Shown: piece by piece, positions 26,434 through 35,516 of the stretch | Position numbering within the stretch: the first letter of the stretch is position 1 | How the letters are laid out: each line of letters starts with the position of its first letter | Assembly (NCBI GenBank): GCA_000733415.1 | Contig: KL662191.1 | Location: 1,902,978-1,966,977, forward strand | Origin: [Leptolyngbya] sp. JSC-1 | GTDB taxonomy: Bacteria; Cyanobacteriota; Cyanobacteriia; Elainellales; Elainellaceae | Direction: 5' to 3' | DNA: 64,000 bases | Made by a program: the position numbers and the translations under genes | Notes under the pieces: generated by a model | The model's input: only the letters and a program-made list of their open reading frames with translations | Database searches by the model: none | What the model was told of the DNA's origin: nothing

Positions 26434-27618
26434 GTGAAAGCAATTACTCTGCTGGGTTCAACCGGCTCGATTGGAACGCAAACGCTCGATATTGTTTCCC
26501 AATATCCCGATCAATTTCGAATTGTGGGGCTAGCTGCACGCAATAATGTTCAACTCCTAGCCCAGCAAGTCCGGCAGTTTCGTCCCCAGATTGTGGCGAT
26601 TTGCAACCCGGATCAGCTACCTCTGCTGAAAGAAGCGATTGCCGACCTCGATCCACAGCCGATTCTGCTCGGCGGAGAAGCCGGTGTGGTAGAAGTAGCC
26701 CGCTATGGTGATACCCAAGCCGTGGTGACGGGGATTGTGGGCTGTGCCGGACTGCTGCCCACGATTGCCGCCATTCAAGCTGGGAAAGACATTGCCCTAG
26801 CCAACAAAGAAACCTTGATCGCGGGCGGTCCGGTGGTGCTGCCGCTGTTGCAGGAACATGGCGTGAAGCTACTGCCTGCCGACTCCGAGCATTCAGCCAT
26901 CTTTCAGTGCCTTCAGGGTGTGCCAGCGGGTGGACTGCGGCGAATTTTGCTGACCGCTTCCGGAGGCGCGTTTCGGGATTTGCCGGTCGAAAAGCTGGCT
27001 ACCGTAACGGTGGCTGACGCGCTGAAGCATCCCAACTGGTCGATGGGGCAAAAAATCACGATCGACTCGGCTACGCTGATGAACAAAGGCTTGGAAGTGA
27101 TCGAAGCTCATTTTCTATTTGGCGTAGACTACGACCAGATCGAGATTGTGATTCATCCACAGAGCATTATCCATTCCTTGATTGAACTGCAAGACACCTC
27201 GGTGCTGGCGCAGTTGGGCTGGGCGGATATGCGGCTGCCCTTGCTCTATGCCCTCTCCTACCCAGAGCGGATTTCCACTAACTGGGAGCGGTTAGATTTA
27301 GTCAAAGTTGGTAGCCTCACCTTCCGCGAACCCGATCACCAGAAATATCCCTGCATGAAGTTGGCCTACGCCGCCGGACGCGCCGGGGGAACCATGCCAG
27401 CCGTCCTAAATGCCGCTAACGAACAGGTGGTCGCTTTATTCCTAGACAAAAAAATTGGTTTCCTCGATATACCTCGCCTGATCGAAACCGTCTGCGACCG
27501 CCACACAGCTCACAATCTTTCTAGCCCTACGCTCGACGATATTCTAGAAGCCGATCGCTGGGCGCGGCAAGAGGTGTTAGCCATCCACAGCAAGCTTGAT
27601 CAGGTCGTAGTCGTTTAA
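26434..27618 (+). CDS. dxr: 1-deoxy-D-xylulose-5-phosphate reductoisomerase
   Basis: Second step of the MEP isoprenoid pathway: DXP to MEP with NADPH. The 394-aa protein starts with GTG 26434 and carries the NADPH motif LLGSTGSIGTQTLDI, LANKETLIAGGPVV, the metal/substrate loop LPADSEHSAIFQCLQG, SGGAFRD and HPNWSMGQKITIDSATLMNK. All family landmarks are present, so it should be active. It supplies precursors for carotenoids, phytol and quinones. It is monocistronic or leads into the small DUF29 gene 65 bp on. Confidence 0.97.
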   Translation: MKAITLLGSTGSIGTQTLDIVSQYPDQFRIVGLAARNNVQLLAQQVRQFRPQIVAICNPDQLPLLKEAIADLDPQPILLGGEAGVVEVARYGDTQAVVTGIVGCAGLLPTIAAIQAGKDIALANKETLIAGGPVVLPLLQEHGVKLLPADSEHSAIFQCLQGVPAGGLRRILLTASGGAFRDLPVEKLATVTVADALKHPNWSMGQKITIDSATLMNKGLEVIEAHFLFGVDYDQIEIVIHPQSIIHSLIELQDTSVLAQLGWADMRLPLLYALSYPERISTNWERLDLVKVGSLTFREPDHQKYPCMKLAYAAGRAGGTMPAVLNAANEQVVALFLDKKIGFLDIPRLIETVCDRHTAHNLSSPTLDDILEADRWARQEVLAIHSKLDQVVVV

Positions 27619-27683
27619 ATTCAATCGGTCCTGACTCTCGGTTCTTACAATGAATGGAAGGCACAAATCCGGGAGGCTGGCTG

Positions 27684-28136
27684 ATGTCTGCTGAACTGCA
27701 ACTCGATTCTCAAAGCCTTTACAATACTGATTTTGTTCGCTGGGTTGAAACTACAGTCGAGCAACTGCGTGCCCAAGACTATGCCAATGTCGATTGGGAC
27801 AACTTGATCGAGGAAATTGCTGATATGTCCAAGCGGGAGCGGAAAAGCCTCAAGAATAATCTTGTGGTGGTTCTGCTCCATTTGCTCAAGTGGCACTACC
27901 AACCCCAGCAAAGAAGCGGCAGTTGGCGAGGCAGTATTCGAGAGCACCGCCGACGCATTGCGGATGATCTTAAAGATTCACCCAGCTTAAATTCCTATTT
28001 TCAAGCCGTGTTGGCAGAATGTTATGCTAGTGCCCGCGCTCAAGCTGCCGATGAGACCGAACTACCGCTAGAAACTTTTCCGTTTGATTGTCCCTACACG
28101 CCGAGCCAAGTGTTAGATCCTGAATTTTTGCCATAG
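27684..28136 (+). CDS. DUF29-family protein
   Basis: A 150-aa small helical protein of the DUF29 family, common and multi-copy in cyanobacteria. It has the typical YNTDFVRWVETTVEQLRAQD opening, DNLIEEIADMSKRERKSLKN and the LLKWHYQP stretch. Its function is unknown. Start ATG 27684 follows a GGAGG-like site (GGGAGGCT); an ATG 30 bp earlier adds ten unlike residues. It ends 8 bp before the P450 start, so the two are probably co-transcribed. Confidence 0.85.
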   Translation: MSAELQLDSQSLYNTDFVRWVETTVEQLRAQDYANVDWDNLIEEIADMSKRERKSLKNNLVVVLLHLLKWHYQPQQRSGSWRGSIREHRRRIADDLKDSPSLNSYFQAVLAECYASARAQAADETELPLETFPFDCPYTPSQVLDPEFLP

Positions 28137-28144
28137 GTTTTGCC

Positions 28145-29476
28145 ATGACTGTGCTATCAAACTTGCCTCTGCCGCCCGGTGACAATGGGTTGCCCTGGAT
28201 TGGTGAAACGCTCAGTTTTTTTGGCGATCCCGATTTTGCTCAGAAAAAGCACCAAAAGTACGGTGATCTGTTTAGAACCCGGCTATTTGGTAAACCAACC
28301 ATTTTTGTGCGAGGCGTCGAGGCAAATCGCTATGTGTTGATGAATGAAAACCGCCACTTTGTGGTGAGTTGGCCGCCTAGTACCAAAGCGTTGTTGGGCA
28401 ATCTGTCGCTGGCGTTGCAGACTGGAGAGATGCACCAAAATCGTCGCAAACTATTGGCGCAAGCCTTTATGCCGCGAGCCTTAGCAGGTTATATCGAGAC
28501 AATCGAGCAAATCACACAGCAGTACCTCGACCGCTGGAGCGATCAGGGCGAACTAATTTGGTATCCCGAACTGCGGCACTATACGTTTGACATTGCCTGT
28601 AAACTGCTGGCCGGACTGAATCACGGCTCCCAAACTCCGCTCGGCAAACTGTTTGAAGCCTGGAGCGAAGGATTGTTCTCGATTCCGGTCGCCCTGCCCT
28701 GGACGCGCTTTGGGCGGGCAAAACGCAGCCGTGAACAGCTAGCCCGCGAACTCGAAGCGATTATTCGGCAGCGGCAGAAAAGCGCTAATTTGGGCAATGA
28801 CACCCTGGGGCTACTGCTGCAAGCCCGCGACGAAAACGGCCAAGGGTTAAGCATCGCCGAACTGAAGGACCAAATTCTGCTGCTGCTGTTTGCCGGCCAT
28901 GAAACCCTCACCTCAGCCGTTGCCTCTTTCTGTCTACTCGTAGCCCAACATCCCGACGTGATGGCCAAGCTGCGAGCCGAGCAACAGCAATTTGCTGCGC
29001 TGGAACCGCTGACGCTCGACCAGCTCAAGCCAATGACTTACCTAGACCAAGTGCTGCGCGAAGTGATGCGGCACACTCCTCCTGTGGGCGGCGGCTTTCG
29101 GAAAGTGCTGGAATCCTGCGAAATCAACGGCTACCGAATTCCCAAAGGCTGGACTTTACTTTACCAAATTGGCTCCACTCACCAAGACGAGCAGCTCTAT
29201 CCCGATCCCGATCGGTTTGATCCAGAGCGGTTCAGTTCCGAGCAAATGCAGCAGCAAAGCAGCGATCGCCAAAAATACGGCTACCTGCCCTTCGGCGGCG
29301 GCCTGCGCGAATGTCTGGGCAAAGAATTTGCTCGCCTAGAAATGAAAACCTTTGCAGTCCATCTAATTCGTGGCTATACCTGGGAGTTGCTGCCCGATCA
29401 AGACCTAACCCTCGTCACCATTCCCACGCCTCACCCGAAAGATGGCCTCAAGGTTCGCTTCAAAAAGATGATTTAA
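28145..29476 (+). CDS. Cytochrome P450, CYP120-like
   Basis: Heme monooxygenase of 443 aa with LPLPPGDNGLPWIGET (Pro-rich N-terminus, no membrane anchor), the I-helix AGHETLTS, the ExxR of LREVMRHTPP, PDRFDPERF and the heme-binding loop FGGGLRECLGK with the cysteine ligand. The overall pattern matches CYP120 (the Synechocystis enzyme hydroxylates retinoids). The substrate here is likely a retinoid or apocarotenoid (inference). It follows the DUF29 gene and is convergent, 2 bp apart, with a hypothetical gene. Confidence 0.92.
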   Translation: MTVLSNLPLPPGDNGLPWIGETLSFFGDPDFAQKKHQKYGDLFRTRLFGKPTIFVRGVEANRYVLMNENRHFVVSWPPSTKALLGNLSLALQTGEMHQNRRKLLAQAFMPRALAGYIETIEQITQQYLDRWSDQGELIWYPELRHYTFDIACKLLAGLNHGSQTPLGKLFEAWSEGLFSIPVALPWTRFGRAKRSREQLARELEAIIRQRQKSANLGNDTLGLLLQARDENGQGLSIAELKDQILLLLFAGHETLTSAVASFCLLVAQHPDVMAKLRAEQQQFAALEPLTLDQLKPMTYLDQVLREVMRHTPPVGGGFRKVLESCEINGYRIPKGWTLLYQIGSTHQDEQLYPDPDRFDPERFSSEQMQQQSSDRQKYGYLPFGGGLRECLGKEFARLEMKTFAVHLIRGYTWELLPDQDLTLVTIPTPHPKDGLKVRFKKMI

Positions 29477-29478
29477 CT

Positions 29479-30042
29479 TCACCCTTCCTCATTCCACAGC
29501 CGCTCTAGCTGATAGCGCCATGCTCCCATCACGTCACTGCGGGTTTGGCTACCGGCATCGATGTCCCCCATAATTCCTTCCTGGTAAAACCGATCCAGCG
29601 TTTGCAAGGTTGCCTCTAGGGATTGGCCCTGCTGTTTAGCGGCCCGTACAATCTGACGGATCTGGATTTCGACCAGCTTGTTAAAGCTTTCGTTTAGACC
29701 CTGCTGGTGCAGATCAATCAGCCGCACAATTGCCTGCTGAAAGTCCTGGACGGTTAAGTTCGCCAGGTTATGCTGAAACACCCCCCACAGCATTTGCTGA
29801 AATAGGGCATAGCGGACTTCTTGAGTGTCGTCAAAATTGGCTTCTAACAGCTGCCGGTAAAACGGTTCAGCCTCTTGGGCTGGGGCTACCGTCACCAGAG
29901 CACGCAGCCAGGACTGGTCTTCCGACAACAACACCAACAGCCGCAGATTCTCCCCTTCGACCTGCCACGATTCGGGTTCGGCGACTTGTACGGCATCCCC
30001 AAACATCGATGTCAGGGTTTCGGTGATTTCTGATGGGGTCAT
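29479..30042 (-). CDS. Conserved hypothetical protein
   Basis: A 187-aa soluble, acidic, helix-rich protein. It has no signal peptide, no membrane segment and few cysteines. The N-terminal half (EITETLTSMFGDAVQVAEPESW, LRLLVLLSEDQSW) is reminiscent of the YbjN/CesT chaperone-like fold, followed by a helical second half (LNESFNKLVEIQIRQIVRAAKQQ). Such proteins occur across cyanobacteria without assigned function. Convergent with the P450 gene. Confidence 0.7.
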   Translation of the reverse strand: MTPSEITETLTSMFGDAVQVAEPESWQVEGENLRLLVLLSEDQSWLRALVTVAPAQEAEPFYRQLLEANFDDTQEVRYALFQQMLWGVFQHNLANLTVQDFQQAIVRLIDLHQQGLNESFNKLVEIQIRQIVRAAKQQGQSLEATLQTLDRFYQEGIMGDIDAGSQTRSDVMGAWRYQLERLWNEEG

Positions 30043-30121
30043 TTCCTGCCGCTCATATAAAGGTTTTTTAGGGTTGTATCACTTTCAGGTTGTATCACAC
30101 TCTACCAAAGGGAGACTCAAT

Positions 30122-30147
30122 AAAAAAGGACATAGTCTTCTATGTCC
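30122..30147 (-). terminator. Intrinsic terminator downstream of the peroxiredoxin gene
   Basis: GGACATAG (30128-30135) and CTATGTCC (30140-30147) form a perfect 8-bp stem with a 4-nt loop. On the minus strand the stem is followed by a run of U (30122-30127). It lies 83 bp past the peroxiredoxin stop. Confidence 0.8.
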
Positions 30148-30230
30148 CTCACAACAAAATATTTGTGGCCTAAAACCTATCAAACACTCTCAACAGGCGA
30201 ATTCGGTTAAGGTTGTGCTATTAAATCGCC

Positions 30231-30869
30231 TTACTTGTTGGGTTGGGGAGTCATCCGCAGATAGGGCTTCAGCTCGGTGACGCCTTTGGGAAACTTCTGC
30301 TTTGCTTCGTCGGTGGGAATCGTCGGCACAACCACCACATCATCACCATCCTTCCAATCGGCGGGGGTGGCTACACTGTAGTTATCAGTGAGCTGGAGCG
30401 AGTCGATCACCCGCAGAATTTCCTCGAAATTGCGACCGGCGCTAGGTGGATAGGTCATCGACAAGCGCAGCTTCTTGCTGGGATCGATGATAAACACCGT
30501 GCGGACCGTCACCTTGGCATTGGCGTTGGGGTGAATCATGTCATAGAGGTCAGAAACCTTCTTATCCGGATCGGCCAGGATCGGATAGTTGAGTTTGGTT
30601 CCCTGGGTTTCCTCGATGTCGCCGACCCAACCTTGGTGGGAATTAACATCATCCACACTCAGCGCAATTACCTTAACGTTGCGCTTATCAAACTCGGGCT
30701 TCAGCTTAGCGACCGTACCGAGTTCAGTGGTGCAAACGGGGGTGTAGTCAGCTGGGTGAGAAAAAAGCACAACCCAACTATCGCCTGCCCAGTCGTAAAA
30801 GTTAATTTCACCATCCGTGGAGGCTTGGGTGAAGTTGGGAACCGTGTCCCCAAGTCGGAGTGCAACCAT
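30231..30869 (-). CDS. 1-Cys peroxiredoxin (Prx6 type)
   Basis: Thiol peroxidase reducing hydrogen peroxide and organic hydroperoxides. The 212-aa protein has the peroxidatic Cys46 in HPADYTPVCTTELG, RTVFIIDP and the long Prx6 C-terminal domain (SVATPADWKDGDDVVVVPTI). No resolving cysteine is evident in the usual 2-Cys positions, consistent with the 1-Cys class. Monocistronic, with its own terminator. Confidence 0.95.
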   Translation of the reverse strand: MVALRLGDTVPNFTQASTDGEINFYDWAGDSWVVLFSHPADYTPVCTTELGTVAKLKPEFDKRNVKVIALSVDDVNSHQGWVGDIEETQGTKLNYPILADPDKKVSDLYDMIHPNANAKVTVRTVFIIDPSKKLRLSMTYPPSAGRNFEEILRVIDSLQLTDNYSVATPADWKDGDDVVVVPTIPTDEAKQKFPKGVTELKPYLRMTPQPNK

Positions 30870-31190
30870 AACTGAAATTCCTGTCTGTTACTTCAACAAC
30901 AAATCAATACTTGCCATGAACTATCATCTCACAAACTCCGGTTTCCCGATGGGGGTTTAGAGCTTTCTTAATGATTTAGGCCTTTCGCTAGGATTTCGCT
31001 AGGATTTGGTTAGCCAAACCTCTGCTTAAAATCCGCAGCCCCTATTCATAAAAACTGAGCGCAACAAATCGCAACAAAAAACCATCCGGTTTCAAGCATT
31101 CACAAGTATTCAATTGTAGCGGTAATTCAATTCCAAGATTCGGTTTTAAGATGAGGAAGTAACTCCACACCCTGTTGCAGTTGGTTAGCG
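30870..31190. other. Spacer between peroxiredoxin and small membrane-protein genes
   Basis: 321 bp between divergent genes. TTTCGCTAGGA occurs twice in close tandem (about 30983-31005). No gene or clear promoter element was recognised. Confidence 0.45.
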
Positions 31191-31511
31191 ATGCTTCAAC
31201 TCTTGCATCCACTGGTTCGCGGCTTGATTCACCTGATTCAACCAATCCTGGTACCCTTATGTTTTGGCCTCGCTTGGCTGCTAGTAGCGCTAGTTTTCTG
31301 GAGCCTTTGGAGTGCGATGCGCGATGCCGTCAGCCATGCCAAACAGATGCATGAAATTCCCTGTGCCGACTGTCAGTTTTTTACCAACAGCCATTACTTG
31401 AAATGTCCGGTTCATCCCAATACGGCCCTGTCAACCGAGGCGATCAACTGTCCCGATTATCAAGCGGCTAGTTATTCAACGTTGCCAGATGATGAAGTCG
31501 CCAGACGATAA
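31191..31511 (+). CDS. Small membrane protein with a four-cysteine tail
   Basis: A 106-aa protein with one or two hydrophobic segments (about residues 8-43), then a soluble tail with CADC, a third Cys after 10 residues (YLKCPVHP) and a fourth after 14 more (EAINCPDY). The C-x2-C-x10-C-x14-C spacing could hold zinc or an iron-sulfur centre, or form disulfides. I do not recognise a named family, though the pattern looks conserved in cyanobacteria. Start ATG 31191. Confidence 0.7.
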   Translation: MLQLLHPLVRGLIHLIQPILVPLCFGLAWLLVALVFWSLWSAMRDAVSHAKQMHEIPCADCQFFTNSHYLKCPVHPNTALSTEAINCPDYQAASYSTLPDDEVARR

Positions 31512-31673
31512 TCCAGCAGGCAACTAGAACTGAAACTAGCCTACCGGCATTGAGGGAAACGCAACCAGGAAAACTTAGCCAAATAATTCGTCCTGTGGAT
31601 TGGATTCATGTGAATTTATGCAGTTGTTCAATGCAGTTGTTCAATACAGTTTAATTGGCAAGATTGATCGGCA

Positions 31674-32033
31674 ATGTTGATTCGGAAGCTATCGGAATGC
31701 CCAGAGTTTATTGCAGGAGATGCAACTCTGCTGCGGGAATTGTTGCACCCAGATAAACAGCCTTTGGCGCTGCGCTACAGTTTGGCCCATGCAATTGTGC
31801 CACCTGGAGCTAGTTCCAAACCACACTCTCTCAAGACCACTGAGGTTTATTACGTCCTCAGTGGCACTGCAGAAATGCATATCAATGACGATGTGCAAAT
31901 GATTGTCCCCGGCGATGCGGTTTACATTCCCCCTGACGCCAAACAATTTGTGCGCAACCTGAGTACAGAACCGTTTGTCTTCCTCTGCATTGTTGACCCG
32001 GCTTGGCAACCAGAAGATGAAACTGTGGACTAG
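31674..32033 (+). CDS. Cupin-domain protein
   Basis: A 119-aa single-domain beta-barrel. Cupin motif 1 is seen in PGASSKPHSLKTTEVYYVLSG (metal-binding His and Glu) and motif 2 in VPGDAVYIPPDAKQFVRNLS. It probably binds a metal and may act as a small isomerase or binding protein; the substrate cannot be read from sequence. Two 13-bp direct repeats (CAGTTGTTCAATR) at 31621-31646 lie just upstream. Confidence 0.88.
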   Translation: MLIRKLSECPEFIAGDATLLRELLHPDKQPLALRYSLAHAIVPPGASSKPHSLKTTEVYYVLSGTAEMHINDDVQMIVPGDAVYIPPDAKQFVRNLSTEPFVFLCIVDPAWQPEDETVD

Positions 32034-32518
32034 CCCTACAAGATCTTTGTCAATCATCAGGTTGGCCTGATTGACGGTAGATGTTTCGGTCATTTGGCAA
32101 ACCTAACTTGCGAATAGTGAATTTAAGTGAAGTTAAACAACCGTTGCGCAACCACCTCATGCTGCGATTGTCATGCTTGGTCGTTTCGCGATCAATTTTG
32201 TTTAATTTTTACTGATGAATTGTGATTTAGTATACAGAATAACCTTGTTAAGAATTGATGAAATTCTAACAATACTTACTTGCATTTTCTGCATCAACAA
32301 CGGCGTCACAGTCGTAACTCCCTGAACTATGACCGGTGGGTATTGAGGAGTTTGTCATTGCCGCAAGGTTAAGCTCGGCAATCTCCTAAATGGCCTCAAG
32401 TGAACAGGGTTTAGTGCGGGGTGCTGGGTTGCTCTTCCTATCCGAACGGTTTAGCTTCTGTGCTTGCTCCTTACAGCGCAGATTTAAACCTCATCACATC
32501 TTGAAGGAAATTCCTGCA
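32034..32518. promoter_or_regulatory. Upstream region of amt with a weak NtcA-like box
   Basis: 485 bp without a gene. GTA-N8-AAC at 32230-32243 differs from the NtcA consensus GTA-N8-TAC at one base, and a -10-like TAACAA starts 23 bases later. amt genes are commonly NtcA-activated under nitrogen limitation, so the position is suggestive, but this match could be chance. A longer reading frame from 32390 is not preferred as coding. Confidence 0.3.
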
Positions 32519-34126
32519 ATGTCTAAGTTAGTACTCAAAGGCAAGAGAAATAGAGGCAGGCAATCACCTGAGCGCAACTATAGTGCTCCGATCGTTTCTA
32601 CCCTGCAAAAGAAGCTGAGAAAGATCGGCTATCTTGCTCCTGCTTGGCAAGCCTGCATTCCCCTGGCAATTCTAATCGTGTGTGTTGGCGGGATGGCAGC
32701 TTCTGCCCAAACCACACCTCAAACACCTGAAGAACTGGCGGCAGATCTCAAGGTGGGACTTGACACCATGTGGGTGATGATCGCGGCCATGCTGGTCTTC
32801 TTTATGAACGCCGGCTTCGGCATGTTAGAAACAGGCTTTTGCCGTCAGAAGAATGCTGTTAACATTCTGGCCAAGAACCTGATTGTCTTTGCCATGTCCA
32901 CGATTGCCTACTGGATTTTGGGCTTCGGCTTGATGTTTGGTAACGGCAATGACTTTATCGGTACGGAGGGGCTGTTCTTCCTGTCGGGTGCAGATAATAG
33001 CCCCGCCACTGGAGATGATTATCAAGGAGCCTACAGTGCCATTAGCTGGGCAGGTGTACCGCTGTTAGCCAAATTCTTCTTCCAGCTCGTGTTTGCCGGA
33101 ACCGCGGCAACGATCGTGTCTGGAGCAGTGGCAGAGCGGATTAAGTTTATTGACTTCCTGATCTTCAGCTTGCTGCTGGTTGGTATTTCCTATCCAATCA
33201 CGGGCCACTGGATCTGGGGTGGCGGTTGGCTAGCCGGCTTAGGTTTTTGGGATTTTGCTGGTTCCACCGTGGTACACGCAGTGGGTGGCTGGGCCGCTCT
33301 CATGGGTGCGGCTTTCCTTGGCCCCCGTTTGGGCAAATACAACAGCGATGGTACGGTAAATGCAATTCCAGGCCACAATTTGGCAATCGCAACGCTGGGC
33401 TGCTTGATCCTGTGGTTAGGCTGGTTTGGGTTCAACCCCGGTTCCACGATGGGTGTGAGCTGGCTGATTGCCCACATTGCCATGACCACAAACACAGCTG
33501 CGGCTTTTGGTGGTGCGGCGGCTACGATTACGGCCTGGTTGGTGTTGGGTAAGCCTGACCTATCAATGGTGATTAACGGCATCCTGGCTGGCTTGGTAGC
33601 AATTACGGCTGGTTGTGCCTTTGTCCCCGTTTGGGCCTCTGCGGTTATCGGTGCCATTGGTGGCGTGATCGTTGTATTTGCCGTGCTGTTCTTCGACCGG
33701 ATCAAAATCGACGACCCGGTGGGTGCCGTCTCAGTTCACTTGGTGAATGGCATCTGGGGCACGCTAGCGGTCGGTTTGTTTGCCGTTGGTCCCGATGTAA
33801 CGGTGGGTCAGGATGTGCTCTACGGCGAAGGGCTGGGTCCCCTCGCAGGTCTGTTCATGGGCGGCGGCATTACCCAGCTCTGGTATCAGTTCTTGGGCAC
33901 TATCTCGGTTGGTGGCTTCACGGTTCTGCTGTCCTCGATCTTCTGGATGGTGCTGAAGTCCACCCTGGGCATCCGCGTTACCGAGGAAGAAGAGCTAATC
34001 GGTTTGGATATTGGTGAACATGGGATGGAAGCTTACAGTGGTTTCCTCAAGGACACCAGTGATGTAGCCGGTCGCTCGGTTAGTACCACGAGTAGTTCGA
34101 CAGGTATTGCTAGCAGCAACTTCTAG
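32519..34126 (+). CDS. amt: Ammonium transporter (Amt/Rh family)
   Basis: Eleven-helix ammonium channel of 535 aa. After an N-terminal region with a hydrophobic segment ending AASA (about 50-70) come the Amt landmarks: FFMNAGFGMLETGFC (first helix), the TAATIVSGAVAERIKF stretch, DFAGSTVVHAVGGWAALMGA (family signature) and WLGWFGFNPGS. The C-terminal cytoplasmic tail (LGIRVTEEEELIGLDIGEHGMEAY) mediates gating and GlnK-type PII contact. Start ATG 32519 has AGGAAA upstream; a start 129 bp earlier would add unrelated residues. Monocistronic with its own terminator. Confidence 0.95.
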   Translation: MSKLVLKGKRNRGRQSPERNYSAPIVSTLQKKLRKIGYLAPAWQACIPLAILIVCVGGMAASAQTTPQTPEELAADLKVGLDTMWVMIAAMLVFFMNAGFGMLETGFCRQKNAVNILAKNLIVFAMSTIAYWILGFGLMFGNGNDFIGTEGLFFLSGADNSPATGDDYQGAYSAISWAGVPLLAKFFFQLVFAGTAATIVSGAVAERIKFIDFLIFSLLLVGISYPITGHWIWGGGWLAGLGFWDFAGSTVVHAVGGWAALMGAAFLGPRLGKYNSDGTVNAIPGHNLAIATLGCLILWLGWFGFNPGSTMGVSWLIAHIAMTTNTAAAFGGAAATITAWLVLGKPDLSMVINGILAGLVAITAGCAFVPVWASAVIGAIGGVIVVFAVLFFDRIKIDDPVGAVSVHLVNGIWGTLAVGLFAVGPDVTVGQDVLYGEGLGPLAGLFMGGGITQLWYQFLGTISVGGFTVLLSSIFWMVLKSTLGIRVTEEEELIGLDIGEHGMEAYSGFLKDTSDVAGRSVSTTSSSTGIASSNF

Positions 34127-34235
34127 GCCAGCCATCTGGCCAGTCAAGGGCTAAGTGGGCTTTGAGCCTAACAGCCCTTCGAGTTGCTGAGTTGAGCATC
34201 ACACCGATTGGTTTGCCTTCTATAAACCTTGTGCT

Positions 34236-34265
34236 AAAGTCAGTGAACTATCACTGGCTTTTTGT
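34236..34265 (+). terminator. Intrinsic terminator of amt
   Basis: AAAGTCAGTG (34236-34245) pairs with CACTGGCTTT (34252-34261) through ten positions with one G-U wobble around a 6-nt loop. A T-rich tract (TTTGTTTTATTGTTTT) follows. It lies 110 bp past the amt stop. Confidence 0.8.
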
Positions 34266-34385
34266 TTTATTGTTTTGTTTGATTGTTCCTTACTACCCAT
34301 CCGGAAACCCCTTCGGCAGTTTGGAATTCCAAAATTCTGACGAGTTTTCGGACAGGCGCTTAGTTGATCAGCATGTACCCCCATT

Positions 34386-35300
34386 ATGTTTGTTAGACGC
34401 ATGCGCGAACGTCAGCTCCGATCTGTAGCCCACTTTTTCAAATTTTCGCCGCTGCTGTTGCGGTTAAAATTACTGCCAACCTGGGTACTAGTTTCGTTAG
34501 CGACGAATGCTTTTTTGCTGCTGACACTTCTGATGTCAATGTGGCGACAGGCTGACCAGCCGCAAGCTTCAGAATCAGAGCAAGTCCCCTACACCGCTGC
34601 TGGTGAGCTAGCGACTTCTGCTCCCCCTCCCTTTGGCACCACTCCCTCGACCCAGTCCGGCGAACGTCATCAGCTTACTTATGAACAATGGCTGGACCAA
34701 CTGCGGCAGGAAGCGAATGCCATCGTGGAGCAACAGCCAGAGCGGTTAACCGTCCTGGTAGGAGATTCGATCAGCCTCTGGTTTCCGAACGAGCTGCTGC
34801 CTCCAGAGCGCTTTTGGCTAAATCAGGGCATTTCTGGCGAAACCTCTCATGGTCTACTGAAGCGACTGGATCTGTTCGAGAAAACCAAACCAGAAACTAT
34901 CTTTGTCATGATTGGCATCAACGATCTGCTGCGTGGCACGAGCGATCAGGAGATCCTCGATAACCAGCGCCAAATTATTCGTGACCTCGATGTAGCCCAT
35001 CCCCAAACCCAGATTGTGGTCCAGTCGATTCTGCCCCATGCCAAGCAGGCCACCTGGGAAGGGCGCGAGCGGCTGCTCGAAGTGTCCAATCAGCGAATTC
35101 AGGACCTCAACAAACAGCTTGAAACCCTGGCCCGACAAGAAGGCGTTTACTTTCTCGATCTGTATCCTCTATTCGCTAATCCCGACGGCGATCTGCGACC
35201 CGAACTGAGTACCGACGGACTTCACCTCAGCACTCAGGGCTACCAAACCTGGAGCATTGCTCTACAGGTCTATAGTCGGGAAGTTTTGAACGTGGATTGA
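34386..35300 (+). CDS. SGNH/GDSL-type esterase, membrane-anchored
   Basis: A 304-aa hydrolase of the SGNH fold. A membrane anchor (about residues 32-53, WVLVSLATNAFLLLTLLMS) is followed by a linker and the catalytic domain: block I VLVGDSISLWFP (nucleophile Ser), oxyanion Gly in NQGISGETSHG, block III GINDLL (Asn), block V STDGLHLS (Asp and His). It is predicted to act on acyl esters of lipids or polysaccharides outside the cytoplasm. Start 34386 is the first ATG; an ATG 15 bp later is equally possible. Confidence 0.9.
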   Translation: MFVRRMRERQLRSVAHFFKFSPLLLRLKLLPTWVLVSLATNAFLLLTLLMSMWRQADQPQASESEQVPYTAAGELATSAPPPFGTTPSTQSGERHQLTYEQWLDQLRQEANAIVEQQPERLTVLVGDSISLWFPNELLPPERFWLNQGISGETSHGLLKRLDLFEKTKPETIFVMIGINDLLRGTSDQEILDNQRQIIRDLDVAHPQTQIVVQSILPHAKQATWEGRERLLEVSNQRIQDLNKQLETLARQEGVYFLDLYPLFANPDGDLRPELSTDGLHLSTQGYQTWSIALQVYSREVLNVD

Positions 35301-35516
35301 CGGCTGTAAAATTGCTTGACCGTGTAAGCATCCACTTGGGTGCCAGCAGCATGTTTGAGGAGATTGGACTTGGGGATGATTAGGCTTGGGGATGACTCAG
35401 TATGGTGGTGATCAGGCGGTGATCAGGCGGTGATGTAGATGCAGCCATGCCATCCGGGTTGCTAGTCTGGCTCATAGTACACTCCTGCGGGAGCCAAACA
35501 AAGAGCCAGAACCGCC

